In this document: piece after piece, positions 13,313-28,427 of the stretch
How positions within the stretch are numbered: position 1 is the first letter of the stretch
How the letters are laid out: every line of letters begins with the position of its first letter
NCBI RefSeq assembly: GCF_022539315.1
Contig: NC_066316.1
Span: 62,043,994-62,107,993 of the forward strand
Direction: 5' to 3'
DNA: 64,000 nt
Source of the DNA: Serinus canaria
Lineage: Eukaryota > Chordata > Aves > Passeriformes > Fringillidae
Made by a program: the position numbers and the translations under genes
Notes under the pieces: model-generated
What the model saw: only the letters and a program-made list of their open reading frames with translations
Database searches by the model: none
What the model was told of the DNA's origin: nothing

Positions 13313-16300
13313 TTCTTCTGCATCAGCATGTTACAATTCTTGAGCTTTTTAACAAAAGTGTATTTAATGTATAAAGAAAGTAAAGTAAGGCAGAATTTCT
13401 AACAGGACATATTTATTTTACCTTTTGACATAGCAGTAGAAATTTAATTGGTTTGGCTTCATTCATCTATCAATTCCTTTATATCTTTTGATCACATCTT
13501 TGCTGTGAAACATTTATCAGCAGGAAGTAACTTCAAATATCGGAATACTCAATGTACTACAACACAGTACATATCCAACCAGCTGCAGACACATGAAAAC
13601 ATACATTCACAGATGGACTGATATTTTTCCTCTTATTATTTCCATACTTTTTCAGTAGTCTTTCTTTTGTTTGTAGAACAGATTATAAAGTCTCTCAAAT
13701 AAGAAATTACTAATTAAATGTAAGTAACAGGAAAATGATAGTTCTCATTTCAATAGAACTCAAAACACTTTATAACAGAATTCTTGTTATATCTCTGTAT
13801 TTCAAGACATAACTTGAGCTGGTTACACAACAGTCAACCTTAAAATAGCACTGCTTTGAACCTTTTTTAACCTTTCTGCTTCAATTCCAATATTAATCTA
13901 CCAGGATCTACTTCAAGAGCTACTAGCAGTAGAAATCAATGCTGTTCAAGATATAAAAACATGAAATAATGGTTTTGAAATGACATTATTTTTGACCAGT
14001 TCTAATCAGCTGTTAAATTTATAATTAAGTTGGCATAAAATAAAAACTATAGAAACAAAAATGATGTGATTTTGCCATTTGATTCTTCAACTAAAGCTAG
14101 AAATATTTTGAAAGAAATTTTTCAAACCCTACCTTCTAGAACACTCCTAAAATACTAGGAATTTCAAGACCTGGACTTTCTCAGAGATAATACATTATCC
14201 AAATATATTAGTTATCAGTGCAGAAATTACATTCACAGGAATCCAAACTGCCTCTGATGGATATAGTATTTGTAAGAAATCTTAGGAGAAAGTTGCAGAA
14301 ATTGTTGTGGTAAAATTCCACTATAACTTGTGGCTCCCCGGAATATTTTACCAATTAATTACCAGTGAAAAAGAAACATTAACAAGATCATTGGATATTA
14401 TAAATTGCTTTGTCAAAGGCTTCATCTAAGAGTCAATACTGCTATGAAATTACCACATCTCAAAATAGAAGAAAAAATTAATAAAAAATTTTCCACATAT
14501 TTAGGATAAAAGGGATAGGTGGCAGAATGGCTTTATATGTACAAGTTTGCCTCAGTTGTTAAGAAATATTTGAAAATGTGCTCAAGAGGATTATGTAATT
14601 GCTTTTCTGCAGAATATGTGAATACTCCCTTGCCAAGAAGTGGGGTTGCTCACTACTTCCCACTGCCCAGTCGAGGGATCACTCTCCTGAGAGGCTCTGC
14701 TGATGGTGCCAGTTCAGGAGGCCACGCTGATGGCCCTACCCCTGGCAGGGCACAGTGCTCCTCCATGTGGGCTCTGAGCTGCACTCACCTTGCCACATGT
14801 CTGCATTCCACCCAGGTAAGCCAGGCTCACCAACTGGGAACCACTTCTCCCAGCCCTTTTCAGCCTGGGGCAGTCCTAGGTGGAATCTGCCTATTCTGGC
14901 CAGCTCTCAGTAGGAATACTTTCATTTCCTCCAGTTGGAATTGGACAATGTTCAGTGAGGAAGGAAAGGTGTTCTTGTCAGCTAAAATAAACATGAGACA
15001 CGTAACCTCACTGTAATCTAACGAGAAGGGCTTCTCACTGGAAAAGTGGGAAGCAGTAATTTGCTTCAGACGTTAGCAATTGATGGAGCTAGACATGTAT
15101 TGACTGTTTCCTTGGTGTCTCTGGGCTTTTCAGAAACCCCCAAAAAGAAAAATCTTGATTATAATTCAGTCATTGAACAGTTTATTTTAATGGAGTGTTT
15201 AGCAGCTGTTCCCATTTGAATTCTCTATTAAAAATACAAATCAGGACAATCAGAATTCTTTCAGTGTTCATTTTTAACAGAGTGCAAAAAATAAAATCAA
15301 TAGCTACTGTTGCTAGGAACAGAAGTCTACTGACATTTATTTAGATTCTTTTATTGATGCCTCAGTATTTGAGTGCCAACTACAACTATTTATAAAGGGA
15401 ATCCATCCCCCTCAGAGAATATACTGAAATGCTTGCTAAAACTAAAACTAAGCCATTTATAATAACATCTTTTTGATAAATTGAGATGGTTTTATTCAGC
15501 TTACCAGGTATTGTTTTCCTCCTTCAGTTTTCTTTGTCTTAATGCCTTAACAGGCAAAGTCATGAGGATTCTAGTGGTTGAGTCCACAGAGCTTTGAGTG
15601 TGGTCTTTAATGCTCATATTCCAAAGCAGATAAATTTTAACTAAAGTTTTACCACAGTAAAAATAAATGAGGACCATCAAATTCTTTCTTGCCTCTCTCC
15701 AAATTGTTTTTTGCAGCACATTTTTAAAGAAATTCCTTAGACTACTCCAAAATTTGGGAAAAAAATTGGGATGTGGCTAAGATACTAGGAGACTTTGTGT
15801 TTCTGAGTTGCAGAATGGAGCACACAGACCTTCAAAGTCACTGGCAGGCAACTCTGTTCTGGGAGGTTAGCAGCTGCTTTGAGAGCAGCAGTCAATGGTC
15901 ACTTCCCATTCTTTGGAGATAACACACAGGAACTGGATCTGCAGAGTGTTTCCAGCCAGCCATACCATGGAGCCAGACTGAATTTTGTTCAGGAGGTTAA
16001 GGTAGCTGGAAGGGAGGGAGCCAAATTCAGGAGGCACAAAACTGACACGTTTTCCTTGTGTAGGAGGTGCCTACCTGTGAGAGAATCACTGCCCCACTTC
16101 TGTGGGATGGACTCTGGGAGTGAGTCTAATGAGTCACAGCTAAGGGAGAGAAGACAGAGAATGCTCTTCCAATTCCCTTATTCCCTTCTAGTTAATCTGA
16201 TGGGCAAGCCTGCCTGATTGACAAGATCAGTATGTTTTAATACAACATGGCTTTTTTTCCAGTCTTTTTCAATCCTGAAGGTATAGAATTAAACAAAAGA

Positions 16301-19300
16301 GAAATCTGAAGTTTTAACAATGAATGTAGATACACAAACACCACTTGCAAAAAGGGGATAAAATACAAAATGGATTTAATTTTATAGTTTCTTCAGGGAG
16401 ATTTATGACTGCGCTTGTATAAAAATATTATTTTGTGTTGAAACTGTAGTGCATATATTCAAATGAAGCACTATTTTAAAAGCATTTTTCTTTATCAATC
16501 AATCAATCCCTGATTTTTCTCAAATCACCAAAACACATTACACTTTTTTTTGCACATTGGATGCATTAGGACCTTCCTCAAGGAGGTTTATACATGACTC
16601 TGTGTGCAAATTTGCTCTGTATCACTCAGGAAATAATGAAAGTTCCTTGTCTTAGATGGTATTAGGGAAACTGCCTTTCCCTTTTCTTTCAATTGGCATA
16701 AAAAAAAAAATTAGCTAAAAATATTCCATGGCCTAGGTTTTTGAAATTCTGAGAAGAAACCTGAAATGAAATCAGATAATGTTGTGGTCCAGCCCTCTTA
16801 ATATACATAGACTGGTCAAATTCTATTTCCCTAAATGTGATATGATCAAAGAATAGCATATTGTTCTTTATTCATGCCTTTGAGAGTGTTTCTTTCATGG
16901 CATCACCTCCAAATTCTTTTATTGGTAATATTCTGGTAAATGTATATCTCTGACTGTATTTGATTTTCTTTCTCTTAAAGTACCTGTTACTTCTCTCCTC
17001 TGCATATCTCTAATACCCTGAAAAATACTATTACTTTCTGGAATTTTTGTTTGCTTAGTTTTGGGAGAGAGCATGCAGCTGTTTAGGGCTGGGGAAAGTT
17101 ATTCCTATTATTTCCTTTACTGCTAACCCTCTTGTTCCAACTATCATCTAGGTCAAGCATTCCCAAAAAAATTCCCTATAATTTATAAACAAACCATGAG
17201 AAAATTTCAAACACCATTCAGCAGTAAGGCTGGCATCTCTGTAACTACAGATGCAAAAAACTCGAGACATTTAATCGTTAAGACATCACTGACTGGGAAG
17301 CCTGCCACCAACATCCACACTTGATGCACATACATTGTCTTTTGGCTCTCTGTAGCTATGCCCATCTGCTTTGGTGGCATGGTGCCTGCTTATCAGCTAG
17401 TTGGACGATTTCAGTACACAGAGGTGCCAAAAAAAGGTTTTACATGGGTAGCTTGTATAGCCACAAAAGTGCCATTTCTTTTGTAGGAAGAAATGCTAGA
17501 GCTGAGATGCTAATACTGTCTTTGTGCTTTTTTTCCTTCTTTTTTTTAAACTGCTGAAAACGGGTCTTGCCATCACCATCTTTGTATCTCATTTACAAAG
17601 AAAAATATGGTACTGGGACCGAAACAGAATAAAAGCAGATAAGACACTGATGAACAAAGCCACTATGAAACAAAATGAGGGTAGGGTAGGTTATGAGTAT
17701 AGTTTAAGTATTGTTCAACATATGCCTCTAATTCAAAGGAAAAAATAAGGCAAAAATACATACTCATCCCATTCTACAAAATTTGAAACCAGAAAAGCTT
17801 TGCAAATGGAATTTGATTTGATCAAGAGGAAGGCAAACAAATTATTATATGAAATAATAGAGCTGAGATAGAAAAATAATCTTAGTTTGTCCTAAAGATA
17901 TGGCATACGATTCTGACAGAAATTTAAAGATTATTTGTTGGTTTTGTTTTCAGGACCATCGTTCAGAGTAGATATTATTTCAATCTAAGGCTAGACCTCT
18001 TATTCTTCTTATAACACTCCTAACTCAGCAAATTGGAATCTAAGGAGATTATTTAAGCTTTAAATTAAACAAGTCTTTAAAAAAATTATCGAGAAAAGCG
18101 CAATGAAGGAATTAAATTGACTTTCAGTGTACAAGATGCATATGAACTTGTCATGTATCATAAATACAATCAATTGCAGCATAATTTCTGATGTAAGAAC
18201 ATTAGGAGATACAGCAAATATAGTCAAGAAAACTAACAGTGCCTTGAAACATCAGATTGCAGAACTTAGCTTCACTTTTAGATAATCATTTGGTAAAATG
18301 ATTATCAGGGTTTTTTTTCCAACCCAGCTTTTCTTCCGATTCTTTGATTCTTACATATCTTTCTTGGCATTATGACCTATGCACAGCTCAGATAGAAAAG
18401 CATACACATTATTTTGGTAAACACTCAGTGCTACACAGATCCTTTCCCAGCACTTTCCAGAAACAGTAAAAATAGCAGGTTGTTGAAAGAATGATAGCTA
18501 TAAGAAGGTAAGAGAGGTCAACAGTGAGGGGGAATAAAGATCTGATACTTCAAATGGCGTGGGAATATACCCAGATGTCAAGATGGCATTCGATGACATT
18601 AGCAAAAAAAGGCATGGAGCTTCCACATTGAGGCAGAAGAGCCACGTGACTTCCACTGGAGCAGCCCAACTTGCCATGCAAAATCTGAGCACGGCTGAGC
18701 CAAGAACCTTTGCCAGTGCCCCCAGCACTGCCACATCAGAGACTGTGATGACAGTTTTATGACAGGAGACAACAGCATGACAAACTGATAAATGTGCTTG
18801 GAAAAGCGTTGAGTTTTTAAGCAACCAGACTGAATCATCCCAAATTCTGCAAGTTATAATGAAAATTGAATGGGTTTCTCGTGCTCTCCAATTTTATTTC
18901 AAAGTGCCAGAAAGAGTGTTTACTCCACCAGGTACGTGGAAATAAGTACTGAAACACCCAGTAGGAAAATAATGCCATTTTCTAATTGCTGCTGTCTCAA
19001 AATCAGCAAGATAATTTTGTGGCCGATGAAAAATCTTGTATCTGTGCAAGCTAAAGTTCAGGCTTATATTTCATGCTTGAATTAAATTACAATATTCTGC
19101 TGGCCTGATTGCTTGGATACTTAAACACTACATTTCTGTCCAAGCACAAAATGTATTCCATGAAAAGACAAAAATAAAGAAAAAGGGGAAAAAGAAGATA
19201 TTTCCAAGCATCCAAATGCAAGTTGAAGTAAAGTCCTGGAAAAATTAGAAAAAAATGAAAAGTTACCCATGATAATTTACATCAACATCCATTTTTTTTT

Positions 19301-21409
19301 CATGTATCATAGTAGAGGTTCACTGGATGTTGCTGTTCAATATTTCATTTTGCCTTTGTCACCCAGTCCATACTTGTGCTTTATTTACTGAATATCATCC
19401 AAATTCAATGTTTGTTGGATTTTCTTAGGCTAGCTAACTTACTGTAGCTTCTGAGTGAATCTTAAGCATGGATTACCTTCTTAAAGCACGGCTGGGCAGG
19501 ATAATAGTCATTAGTCCCATGTTAGAGATGAGAAATTTCTGCTGCAAATGAGTCTGGGGTGCTGAAGGCAACCACGTTATTCATTACCAGTGCCAGAAAA
19601 CCATGTTGTGCACTAATAAGGAGATGCTCACTTTGATCACACAATTAAGGACTGTGGCATAATTCAAAAACTCAGGTGGCTAAATAAAGGTCACAGAGGA
19701 AGCCTCAGTTTGGGAAGTTTCTAGGTCTCAGATGCCACATTTGCAGCTTTAATAGATTCTTATACCAGGGCTTGAAAAAGTGTGTGTGTAAGCATTTTCT
19801 CAAGTGCACTTGTACTGTGGACAGTGGGTGTTTTGCAGTCAAGTAGCCACAGTTAATAATGTGTGATGAGCAGTGTCTTCCACATGAGCTGATAATAGCT
19901 CCCAGGTGAGTCTTCTGTTAATACATAGATATAAATACTTCTATGCTGTCTAAAGGACACATTGAAAACAAAAAGAATCCCAAACCCACTGTTACACGGA
20001 GATGTTGTTCAACATGTGAGACAGTAGAGACTCTCAGCCTCTCAAAAACAATTGTGCCAATCAAGGCAGCAAAACGACAGAAGGCAACACCCAACCACCC
20101 ACAATGATACGGACTACAGGCTTCTGTGCTCTGCCCTCCCCTCTTCCCCCAAACTGAAAGACGGCTTCCTGCCTCTCCCCTTCACCACTGGCAGGAAGAA
20201 ACATGGTCCTCTTTGTTCTCCCTTCTACAAAGGTGCCAGTTGCCTGAGCCAGGAGAAGCATGGGTTGAGTAAGGGCCTGAGTAGCCCCCAGGGTTCATCC
20301 CTTTGTTCAGCAGAAGCAAAGCCTGCTACCTCAGCACTGTGGCTCAGTTGCAGGGTGGATGGCTGCATTCTGGCTCTTCTGCATAGAGTTTGTTGCCATC
20401 CCCTGATTTGAAATCACTGCCCATTCTAACGAATCTAGCTGAAGAGACAGCCTGAAATGATGCTCTGTCGTGTCTCTTCCCTCTTTCTTTCTATGTCAAA
20501 TGTCACAGTGACTTTGCAAGAAAGAAGTACTAGAACATATTTATGTTCAAAACAAAAAAAAAAACCCTTCTTCTAATTTTTTTTGTTTTGTTTGCTTTTA
20601 GTTCCTTCGATCTAGATGATCAGACTGAGTTGCTTTAGTGGAAAAAATGATAAATAGATTTGGGAAGAACTTTAGTTTGAAGGGTCTAAATGTAGTCTGT
20701 TCATAAAAGTGGTTGAATATCAAGGTTCTGTAATGAAACCACTGAATAACTTTACATACAAACACTTACTGCCAAACCTGACTATCACTCTGGAAATCGT
20801 TAAATAGATGCAATAATTTATTTTTCCCCAGCCTTCTTCAGAACTTCACGTGTTGAGTAAATGCACTGCTGGGACTTCAGTAATTAGATGATATGTCCCT
20901 ATTCATTGATGATACTTAAGAGAAACAGTCCTATCAAAAAGATATGCTGTCCTTTTTCTACAAGAAATTTCAATAGGTTGCCCAAATCTCGCTGCTCTTT
21001 TCTGTTAATCTCTCCACATTGTTAAATATTCCTTTGCCCTTATTTCTACTTTAAATGTATCCCATAGTCTTAGTAATACAGAGAACAAATAAAGCAAAGG
21101 GGAACTTCCAAAGCAAAGAGGGTAAGGAAGATAGAAGTATTAATACTGCAAAGAGATATAAAGTCTCAAAACAGAAAGAAGCATGTGAAAGGTTAAGCAA
21201 ATAAGATAATGTTCAAACATATAAGCCACAAGAGGTTATTGGAGAGTATGATTGCATTTTAAAGAATAAAAGCATAAAAAGTGCAATTTTACTGTCAAAA
21301 GAAAAAGATAATTCTAAAATGCAGACAGGATCTGTGTCTCACATAAGCACTGGGGAACAAAAGCCCAGAAAGATAAAACTACAAAACCCTAAGGGGTAAA
21401 AAGAAAGGG

Positions 21410-21423
21410 AAAAAAAAAAAAAA
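21410..21423 (+). repeat. Poly-A run (14 bases)
   Basis: An uninterrupted A run within a broader A/G-rich stretch. No upstream sequence looks like a processed gene copy. Confidence 0.85.
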
Positions 21424-23059
21424 GAAAAAGAATTGCCGGAGTAGCACTATCAGGTCAGTAGTGATCAGCAAGAAATTAGACCAAAATGATTAAGAAAACT
21501 CCCACAGCAGCTGGATTCTGTCCCACAACACTAATGAAATGGCAACAAAGAGAAAAGAAAGAAAGGTTCTGTTTACAATCTCAGCTGCAGGACCACCCTT
21601 CCAACGGAAATGCAATGAAATCATCAGCGAAGGAGCTTGGCATTAAAATGAAAAGAAAGAAATCTAGAACAACCATAGACTTGTCATCTAGCTATAAAAT
21701 TAGAAAACTCTCCCCTACCAGACAGAATTGGTCCAAAGGAATCAGAAAGTCTTGGCTGAGCAGTATAAATATGGATTCACCTGGGGACTTACGTAAATGC
21801 TCATTGTATTAACTGATTTTTTTAGCAGATGCAGACCTAGAAAGAGGAAAATACTTAGAAATCTCTGTCCTTTCCCTTTCTAAACACTTTCTTGTCTCAC
21901 CCAGCCTCAGATCGCACTTTCCTGGAGGCTCACGGATGGGGAGAAAAGGATAATTAGAGCACCCTGGTACTCTGCTGAGCTCTCACACTTGCAGTGTCTT
22001 TGGCTGAATTAATTCTATAGCCACTTTGTCTACTCCCAGGTTAAGTGAGAACCTGCTGTCGTGGTGACATTCCCATGGCACTCATTTTTGAACAAAGTTC
22101 TGCAGAAAGCAGATGAAGCAGCATAAGAGGCTGCTGTGTAGCCTCAAATTCTAACTTACACTCCCTATTTTCCTCAGCGCTGCTCTAAGTGTCTTCAAGG
22201 TTTTGCCTACTGATCATGTCTTAGGAAGCAATGAAGAGGATCTTTTTCTCATTATCCCATGGGATATACTTGCAGAGCATTCAAACTAATAGATGGCAAG
22301 TCTTAGAGAAGGTGTCAAGTGCAGATTGCAGATGCGATCCCCTAACTTTCAGTGAAAAGAATACTGGTCTGTACAATTGTTTTGATTCAGTAGGGATTTT
22401 TGTCTTAATATCTTATTTTGCTGTGGAAAATAAATGACTGCTATATATATGAATCTGCAGAAATTAGGTCTTAAAATGCCTCCAATGCAACATTTTTATT
22501 GATGAAAGAAAGGTATGGGAACATCTACCAAAACAGAGAAAAGTCCTGAATTCTTAACTTAAAGAAACATGTTGGTCCCCTAAATTCTTGATTCTGGCAT
22601 AAATAGCAGTGATAAAAATTCTGGCACTGATATGACAGATCAAGTAGGAAGACCTGTTTAGTGTGGCAAGCTCCTTTCCATATGTTTTTTGACACCCAAC
22701 CTTGTGGATCAAATATAGCAATAAAGAAGTTGCAGGAATTAAATGGAAAGAGACAATATATTGTCCAGGAAATTTGAAAATTTTTGTATAATTAGTTTGC
22801 TACTTTTGCTGTCTACGTGGTAGAAGGCAACTAAGAAATGGATGCTAAGATGGATAGGTAAAATATAGATTTATGGCCAAGTTTATAATTTTATTTTAAT
22901 TCTAAGCAGAAGAAAAGGCTTGCGTTCATTTAGTTTCACAACTGGAAAACACCAAAACTATTAGCTACATATCTATATTTTAAAAAATTTATCACAAAGT
23001 TGTGGCATTTTCATAGATTAACACTTATTAAAGAACAATTTTATGAGAACCAAACTTGA

Positions 23060-23091
23060 TTATATATAAATATGTAAATATATATATATAA
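23060..23091 (+). repeat. Imperfect (TA)n tract
   Basis: Alternating T and A broken by AAATATGTAAA in the middle. Confidence 0.85.
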
Positions 23092-26000
23092 ATGCTGCTT
23101 CATTACGATGCTAACCCCCTTTCCATTAATGTGATTAAATAAAAAGGATTAGAAAAATTTTATATACAAAGCTCCTAGTTCCTTGTTATTTATAAGGATA
23201 TTTTTGGTTTAGTTCAGTATCATTTTAAATGATATGACAAAAACAGTGCAAATAGAAAGACCAAGGACTCCAAACATCACCTGTGCAGACAGTAACATTC
23301 AAATATCAGCCTAACGCCTTTTCTTTCCAACACTGAGTTTACAACTGTTTTTTAATTTTTTAATTCTGTTGTCCGACATGATGTTGAAATATTTTTTAGT
23401 TTGTTTTTAGCTTTGCTGTACTCCAAGAATAATTTTACACTTGTCAGTTGCTTCTGGCATTTTTAGAGATTTCCCAGCAGTATGAAATTTCCTGCTTTGT
23501 GTTGCTTCCTAAGAAAGATCAGGTAAACAGTCTTCAATGTTTTCCCTGTCTTAGTAACTACTTATTTTCATTTTTATATTTTTTATTCTCATAATGATGC
23601 CTTCTTATTTTCTTCTTGTAATTTCCTTACCAAAAATCCCAACAATCGCCTTCCCCAAAAGCCTACAGTTTTATCTATTAACTTCTGTTTCTTTGTGACA
23701 AAGTGTGTGAGAAGCTTTGATGGCTTTTTTTGCCTCATTTTCAAGCACAAAAACTAGAAAAAAAAAGTTACCGTATCTCCGAAGAGCCTCCATAAATTAA
23801 AAAGAAGAAAAAGCAAGCAAACAAACAACAACCTCAGCATCATCTTATTATGATTCCTGGCAGAAATTCTTCAAGCCTTGTCTAAAGACAGCTAAGGTTC
23901 AAATGATGATGATGATTTCCACCTTCATAAAAGGACCCTTGTGTTTCTCAGCACCCACACAAGCATTCATTAGTTTTGTTTTAATTTCTTGTCGCCCAGT
24001 ATTTTTCCTTTTGCCACCCAAATGCATTAATGATAAAGCCTGACTCACAGTTCACTGGTTTTAAAGGCTAAAAATCAGAGACACAATGCTGTAATTTATG
24101 GTGATTTCTCTGCAAAGTTCTCGTTTCTTAATGACCCATAGTAGAGTTGCTGTGGAACTGTTTGCTTGTGTTTACACTCTCTCTCTCTGGGTGTGCCATA
24201 CATCACTCCCAAATGTCCATTTGTGTTTCCCCTTCAGCAAACTCCACACAGTGCAAAATTTAACAGTACATTTTTCTATGTGAGAAGAAAAGTGGAAAAA
24301 ATATTAAGCTGGCACTGGAAACATTTACACAGCATGTTCAGGAATTTCACACTGGATCCAAAATGTAGGTCTAAGCCTTTATAGATGTAAAGAGAACAAA
24401 TCAAAGATTTCTCAACCATTTCTCTTATATGGCAGGATCAAACAGCTTCAGTTAACAGCAAAAGGAATTCTGGGGTCATCATCAGATAATATCTATTGCA
24501 TGGGCAAAGATCCTCTACAATTTTTTGTTATTGAATGCTTTAAACTAGCATGATAAATTAAATCCTTACTTGAAAATACATGTAAATATAAATTATTAAC
24601 GTCAAGCAAAGTCCATTGGAATCATTGGAACTTAAGTACTCACTAAGCATGAGATAGCTGGCGGACCAAAATGCAATGATAAATGTTATACTGTTGAAGA
24701 ATGAACTTTGGATTTGGTTTTATTAAATTCAGTGGCTGTCTAACAGACACTACATATCAAAACTTAATTATTCTACCAGTGTTTTTAATGATGTTATGAA
24801 ACCTCCTCTATTAAAATAACAATCAGAAACAAAAAAAACAAGAACTAAGAAGAATATATATTAAAAATCTTCCTAAAGCAGCAGATTATGCTGGAAGAAA
24901 GATGTTATGTTTCTATCTATATATTTCTTTTTCAGAAAAATGACCTAATTTTCTCAGTTTTAAAATGCTGATAATGTGAAATATTAGTGAAGCACTTAGA
25001 AACCACAGTATCAAGTGCTGTAAAAATACCTATTTTGATCAGATTATATGTGGCAGACAGGCCAAAGATTCTGTCACGGAAAATTTACATACATTACTAT
25101 TGGAACTAATCCACTCTTCCACCTATTGGCCTAGGATGAGCTACCTGTCAGGTTATAATGCAGATGCTAACACAGATGTCAATTACAGTATGCTCATGGC
25201 TGTTCAGAGTACAAAAAAACCCATGACTTAATTTTTAATGCTATCAAGTTGCCTCTTTCCATGATAATTAAATTCATGTAACAAAAATAAAAAGCAAGTC
25301 CTAAACTAAATTCTGCACCTGCAATATCATGAGATTTTTGAAAGGGAGGAAGGTGTTGACAAAATAGATACTAGTTATTTTCAGGCTCTAAAACAAGTAC
25401 TCCTCCAGTTATGCTGCTAATTTGGTGGTGGTGTTATTTCTTTTCATTTACCAAGGGGAAAAAAATATCCCTTCTTATCAGCATTACTTTTAGCCCCTAA
25501 CCACAAATTCTTAGCTAGTACATTCAGTTAAGTTCCACTGAAAGCAATAGCTTCCCATGTATTTACACCAGGCTATAATCCAGACAAGGATTTTATATCC
25601 TCGTGTCTGCTGGCCTGTGATAACTGTGTCATCTCTTTGTGACATCCTGTATCTGATACAGGCTAGACATTTAATAAGGTGTATGTCATCTAACATGTCA
25701 TCTTGTTAGAAAAGGAGACAAAGCTGTAAAGACGCTTATCTGCTAGCTCATTTTTTTAAGATAATCAATAAACTCTTCCATGATAATTGTACCCCTGCAG
25801 GTTTCAAACAGCAGACACTGGACAGAGGCACAGTGATCCCTCTCTGTTCCCCAGGCAAATGAGGTAAAACTTCTGAGGAACTCTCCTGCCTTTACAATGA
25901 CAGAAAGAAGCCAGACAGGGAACATCAGAGTCTGAGACCTTTCTGCAGGAATGACTAGAATCCCCTGTGCTGAGCTTCTGCATGGCCTTGCCTTACTCTT

Positions 26001-28427
26001 CTGCTCCAGCAGCATCTTCCAGCACGCTGAGGGTGTGCATGGGGTGATGCTCCCACTTCCAGAGTCTCCAGGGAGTTTGACAGTTACAGGAAACCATACA
26101 AAAATCCACCGTCACCTAGTGCATGGTCATTAGGTGTTAGGATCTAAATGGGGGATCCCTTTGCACAATGGCAGCCTGGTATATGCACCTGCCATAAAGC
26201 AGGTGTCTCCTCATTCAGGTTTACTCTTGCCTTTCTCTCTGTGATTGTTAGATTCTCTCACTTTTAACTTCTCTCTCCAAGTGACAGTGTTATCCCACCA
26301 TTGCTCTATTTATACACTGCTTAGCACAACAGAGCACCTTCTTGGTTAGCACTTAGAATTTACTGCAAGAAAAGTGATTAATAATGATATTAACTTTACA
26401 GACCATGCATTTTACTGTGTGATAATTCAAATCCCAGCATTCTGACATGAAAGCTTAGTTAAACTAAAAGGTGTGAAATTAGTCTTCAATTTTCTATAGA
26501 AGGTATAATTTACTACTCATATAAGTAGGTGATAATGCTTGGAAATGCCTTTTCAAAATTGAAAATGCACAGAAACAAAATTTCGTACACTGGACATTTT
26601 TATATCCAATTAATCAAAAAGTACTTTTGCAAATATATTCTACATACTCATATAAGAAAATTTCTTGATACATTGGCTGCTAGATACCAACTTAACAGTA
26701 ATACTTTATTCCTCTCTGCAATTTTGGTGAAGACAATACCTTGTTCTGTTGTTCAGGTTATTTCAGAACTCACATGAAAGCAAAGCTGCTTTACATAAGT
26801 GAAAAATCAAAACAATGAACTAAGAATATTCCACATGAATGTAGGATTTGCTTTCAACTTCAACTAAAATGGAAATGTTCAGGATTATAATCATCAGATT
26901 GTTTTCTCCCTCAGTTTTGAAGTTTCATGCTTATTAAGGTCATTTAAAGGAATACTCCCAGGAAGGGAAGACATGCAGAGCAATGTAAATTATTTGATAT
27001 GTTGCATAAATATTATCAAAAGTGTTTTTGCAAGATTGACCAGATATATTAGTTTGGTAAGATATCTTCAAAATCCCTGCTACAAGTGCACATCCTCCAT
27101 ATATCTGAAATGCAAAGTCATCATTCTGTTTATGAGGGTTAGAAAGCTCAGTAGGCAAAAAATCCTCTCATATTGTAGATTTGCATTTAAATTTGATTTT
27201 ATTTAAAAAAAGAAGTTGTTTTTTCTGTTCTGTGTTAGTTTTATATTAAATTCCAGCAGAAATTCTCTTTTCAGTAAATCATATTGTAGATCAGAATTTA
27301 TAACTGCAGTTCTCCAAACGTGGTCATGCTTGTCTTCATACCTAAGTAATCCTGCTAAGTTCAGTGTTTTGCTGATAAATAAAAAGGTAAAATGTGCACG
27401 TAGGTGTATGTAGGATTGATTACTTAGTTGTCTGAATATCTTTGTTCACTTCAGCAAGCATCTTGTGACTCCACACAGCTGTCTATTCATGGAAAATTAA
27501 AGAACAGGTAGTTCTACTTCAGGTAGAAATGAAATTAAAAACCTCTAATTAGATCCTGCGTTTGCATCAACATTAACCTTTTTTTACTTTTAATATTCTT
27601 AGTAGCTTATTACAATACTCGTGATACTTGCTAAAGGCTGTGGAAACTAGTAAAATAGTGATATTCTGTACCCATTTTATTCTTCCAAATAAAAGAAAGG
27701 AACTTTTAAAGGAAAAGGTAGAAGTTAATATTCAAGTAATGCCTGGTATTTTGTGGACTGCAATTTTTACTAGAATCAAATTGAGGTCACATATAATTTA
27801 GTTACAGCAAAATTCTCCTCATTTGGCAGAAATAGAGGCAAATTTTTGGAAAAGTGTTTATTCTGGACAGACATACAGAGAGAGAAAACTTACAATTGGA
27901 GAAGCATTTTAAAATAAGTAGCTAGCCAAACTGCAGCTATTTGTTGCTTAAGATTTTGTTCCTTGGATTAGTGAAAGGAAAAAAAGAGAATTTCAATTAC
28001 AAGTGTTATCTGTTATGTATATTAAAAGCTTTCCATTTTCACTGGTGACAACCACAGCATACACACAACTATTGACTAAAAGCCTTTTATAAGGAGTGGA
28101 TTAATAGCATTTCTCCTTCTGGTAGGTATAAATATTTCATCTATAGCTCAGGAAAACTTCAAAAGTTAAACCGTTAACGATGTCATTCTCCATTCTCTTA
28201 CCATGTTACTTCTCACAGAAGCTTTACAGCAGGGAAGCCTAAGACAGGTGAGAATCAGATTTCACTGCAGCATTGCACACTCACTTTATGCTTTTCTAAA
28301 TGTCCCCTTGTCATGTGGTTTTCTTGGGTTTGGTAATTAGAAGTATAACTGAAAGCAGTGCATGCACTCTAGCTTCAAAGGGAGACATAGTAAGACAGAA
28401 CTCAGCATGGCTCTCTTATCAGAGATG

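Larger units (their letters stand above)
8049..28424 (-). other. NKAIN2: NKAIN2 intron 2, long unique stretch
   Basis: About 20 kb of AT-rich intron without any mobile element I can name. It holds short simple repeats and hairpins listed separately. It also has several GC-richer islands of unknown nature at about 14630-14970, 15850-16215 and 20050-20430. I see no NKAIN2 exon, tRNA or other RNA gene. Old diverged repeats below what can be recognised by eye may be present. Confidence 0.7.

Noticed and set aside
18498..18838. Three overlapping frames (67-108 codons) on both strands
   Set aside because: No motif is recognisable, and simultaneous openness in several frames fits a locally stop-poor stretch rather than a gene.
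21361..21480. A-rich tract considered as the tail of a processed pseudogene
   Set aside because: No upstream sequence resembles a spliced coding gene and no target-site duplication is visible.
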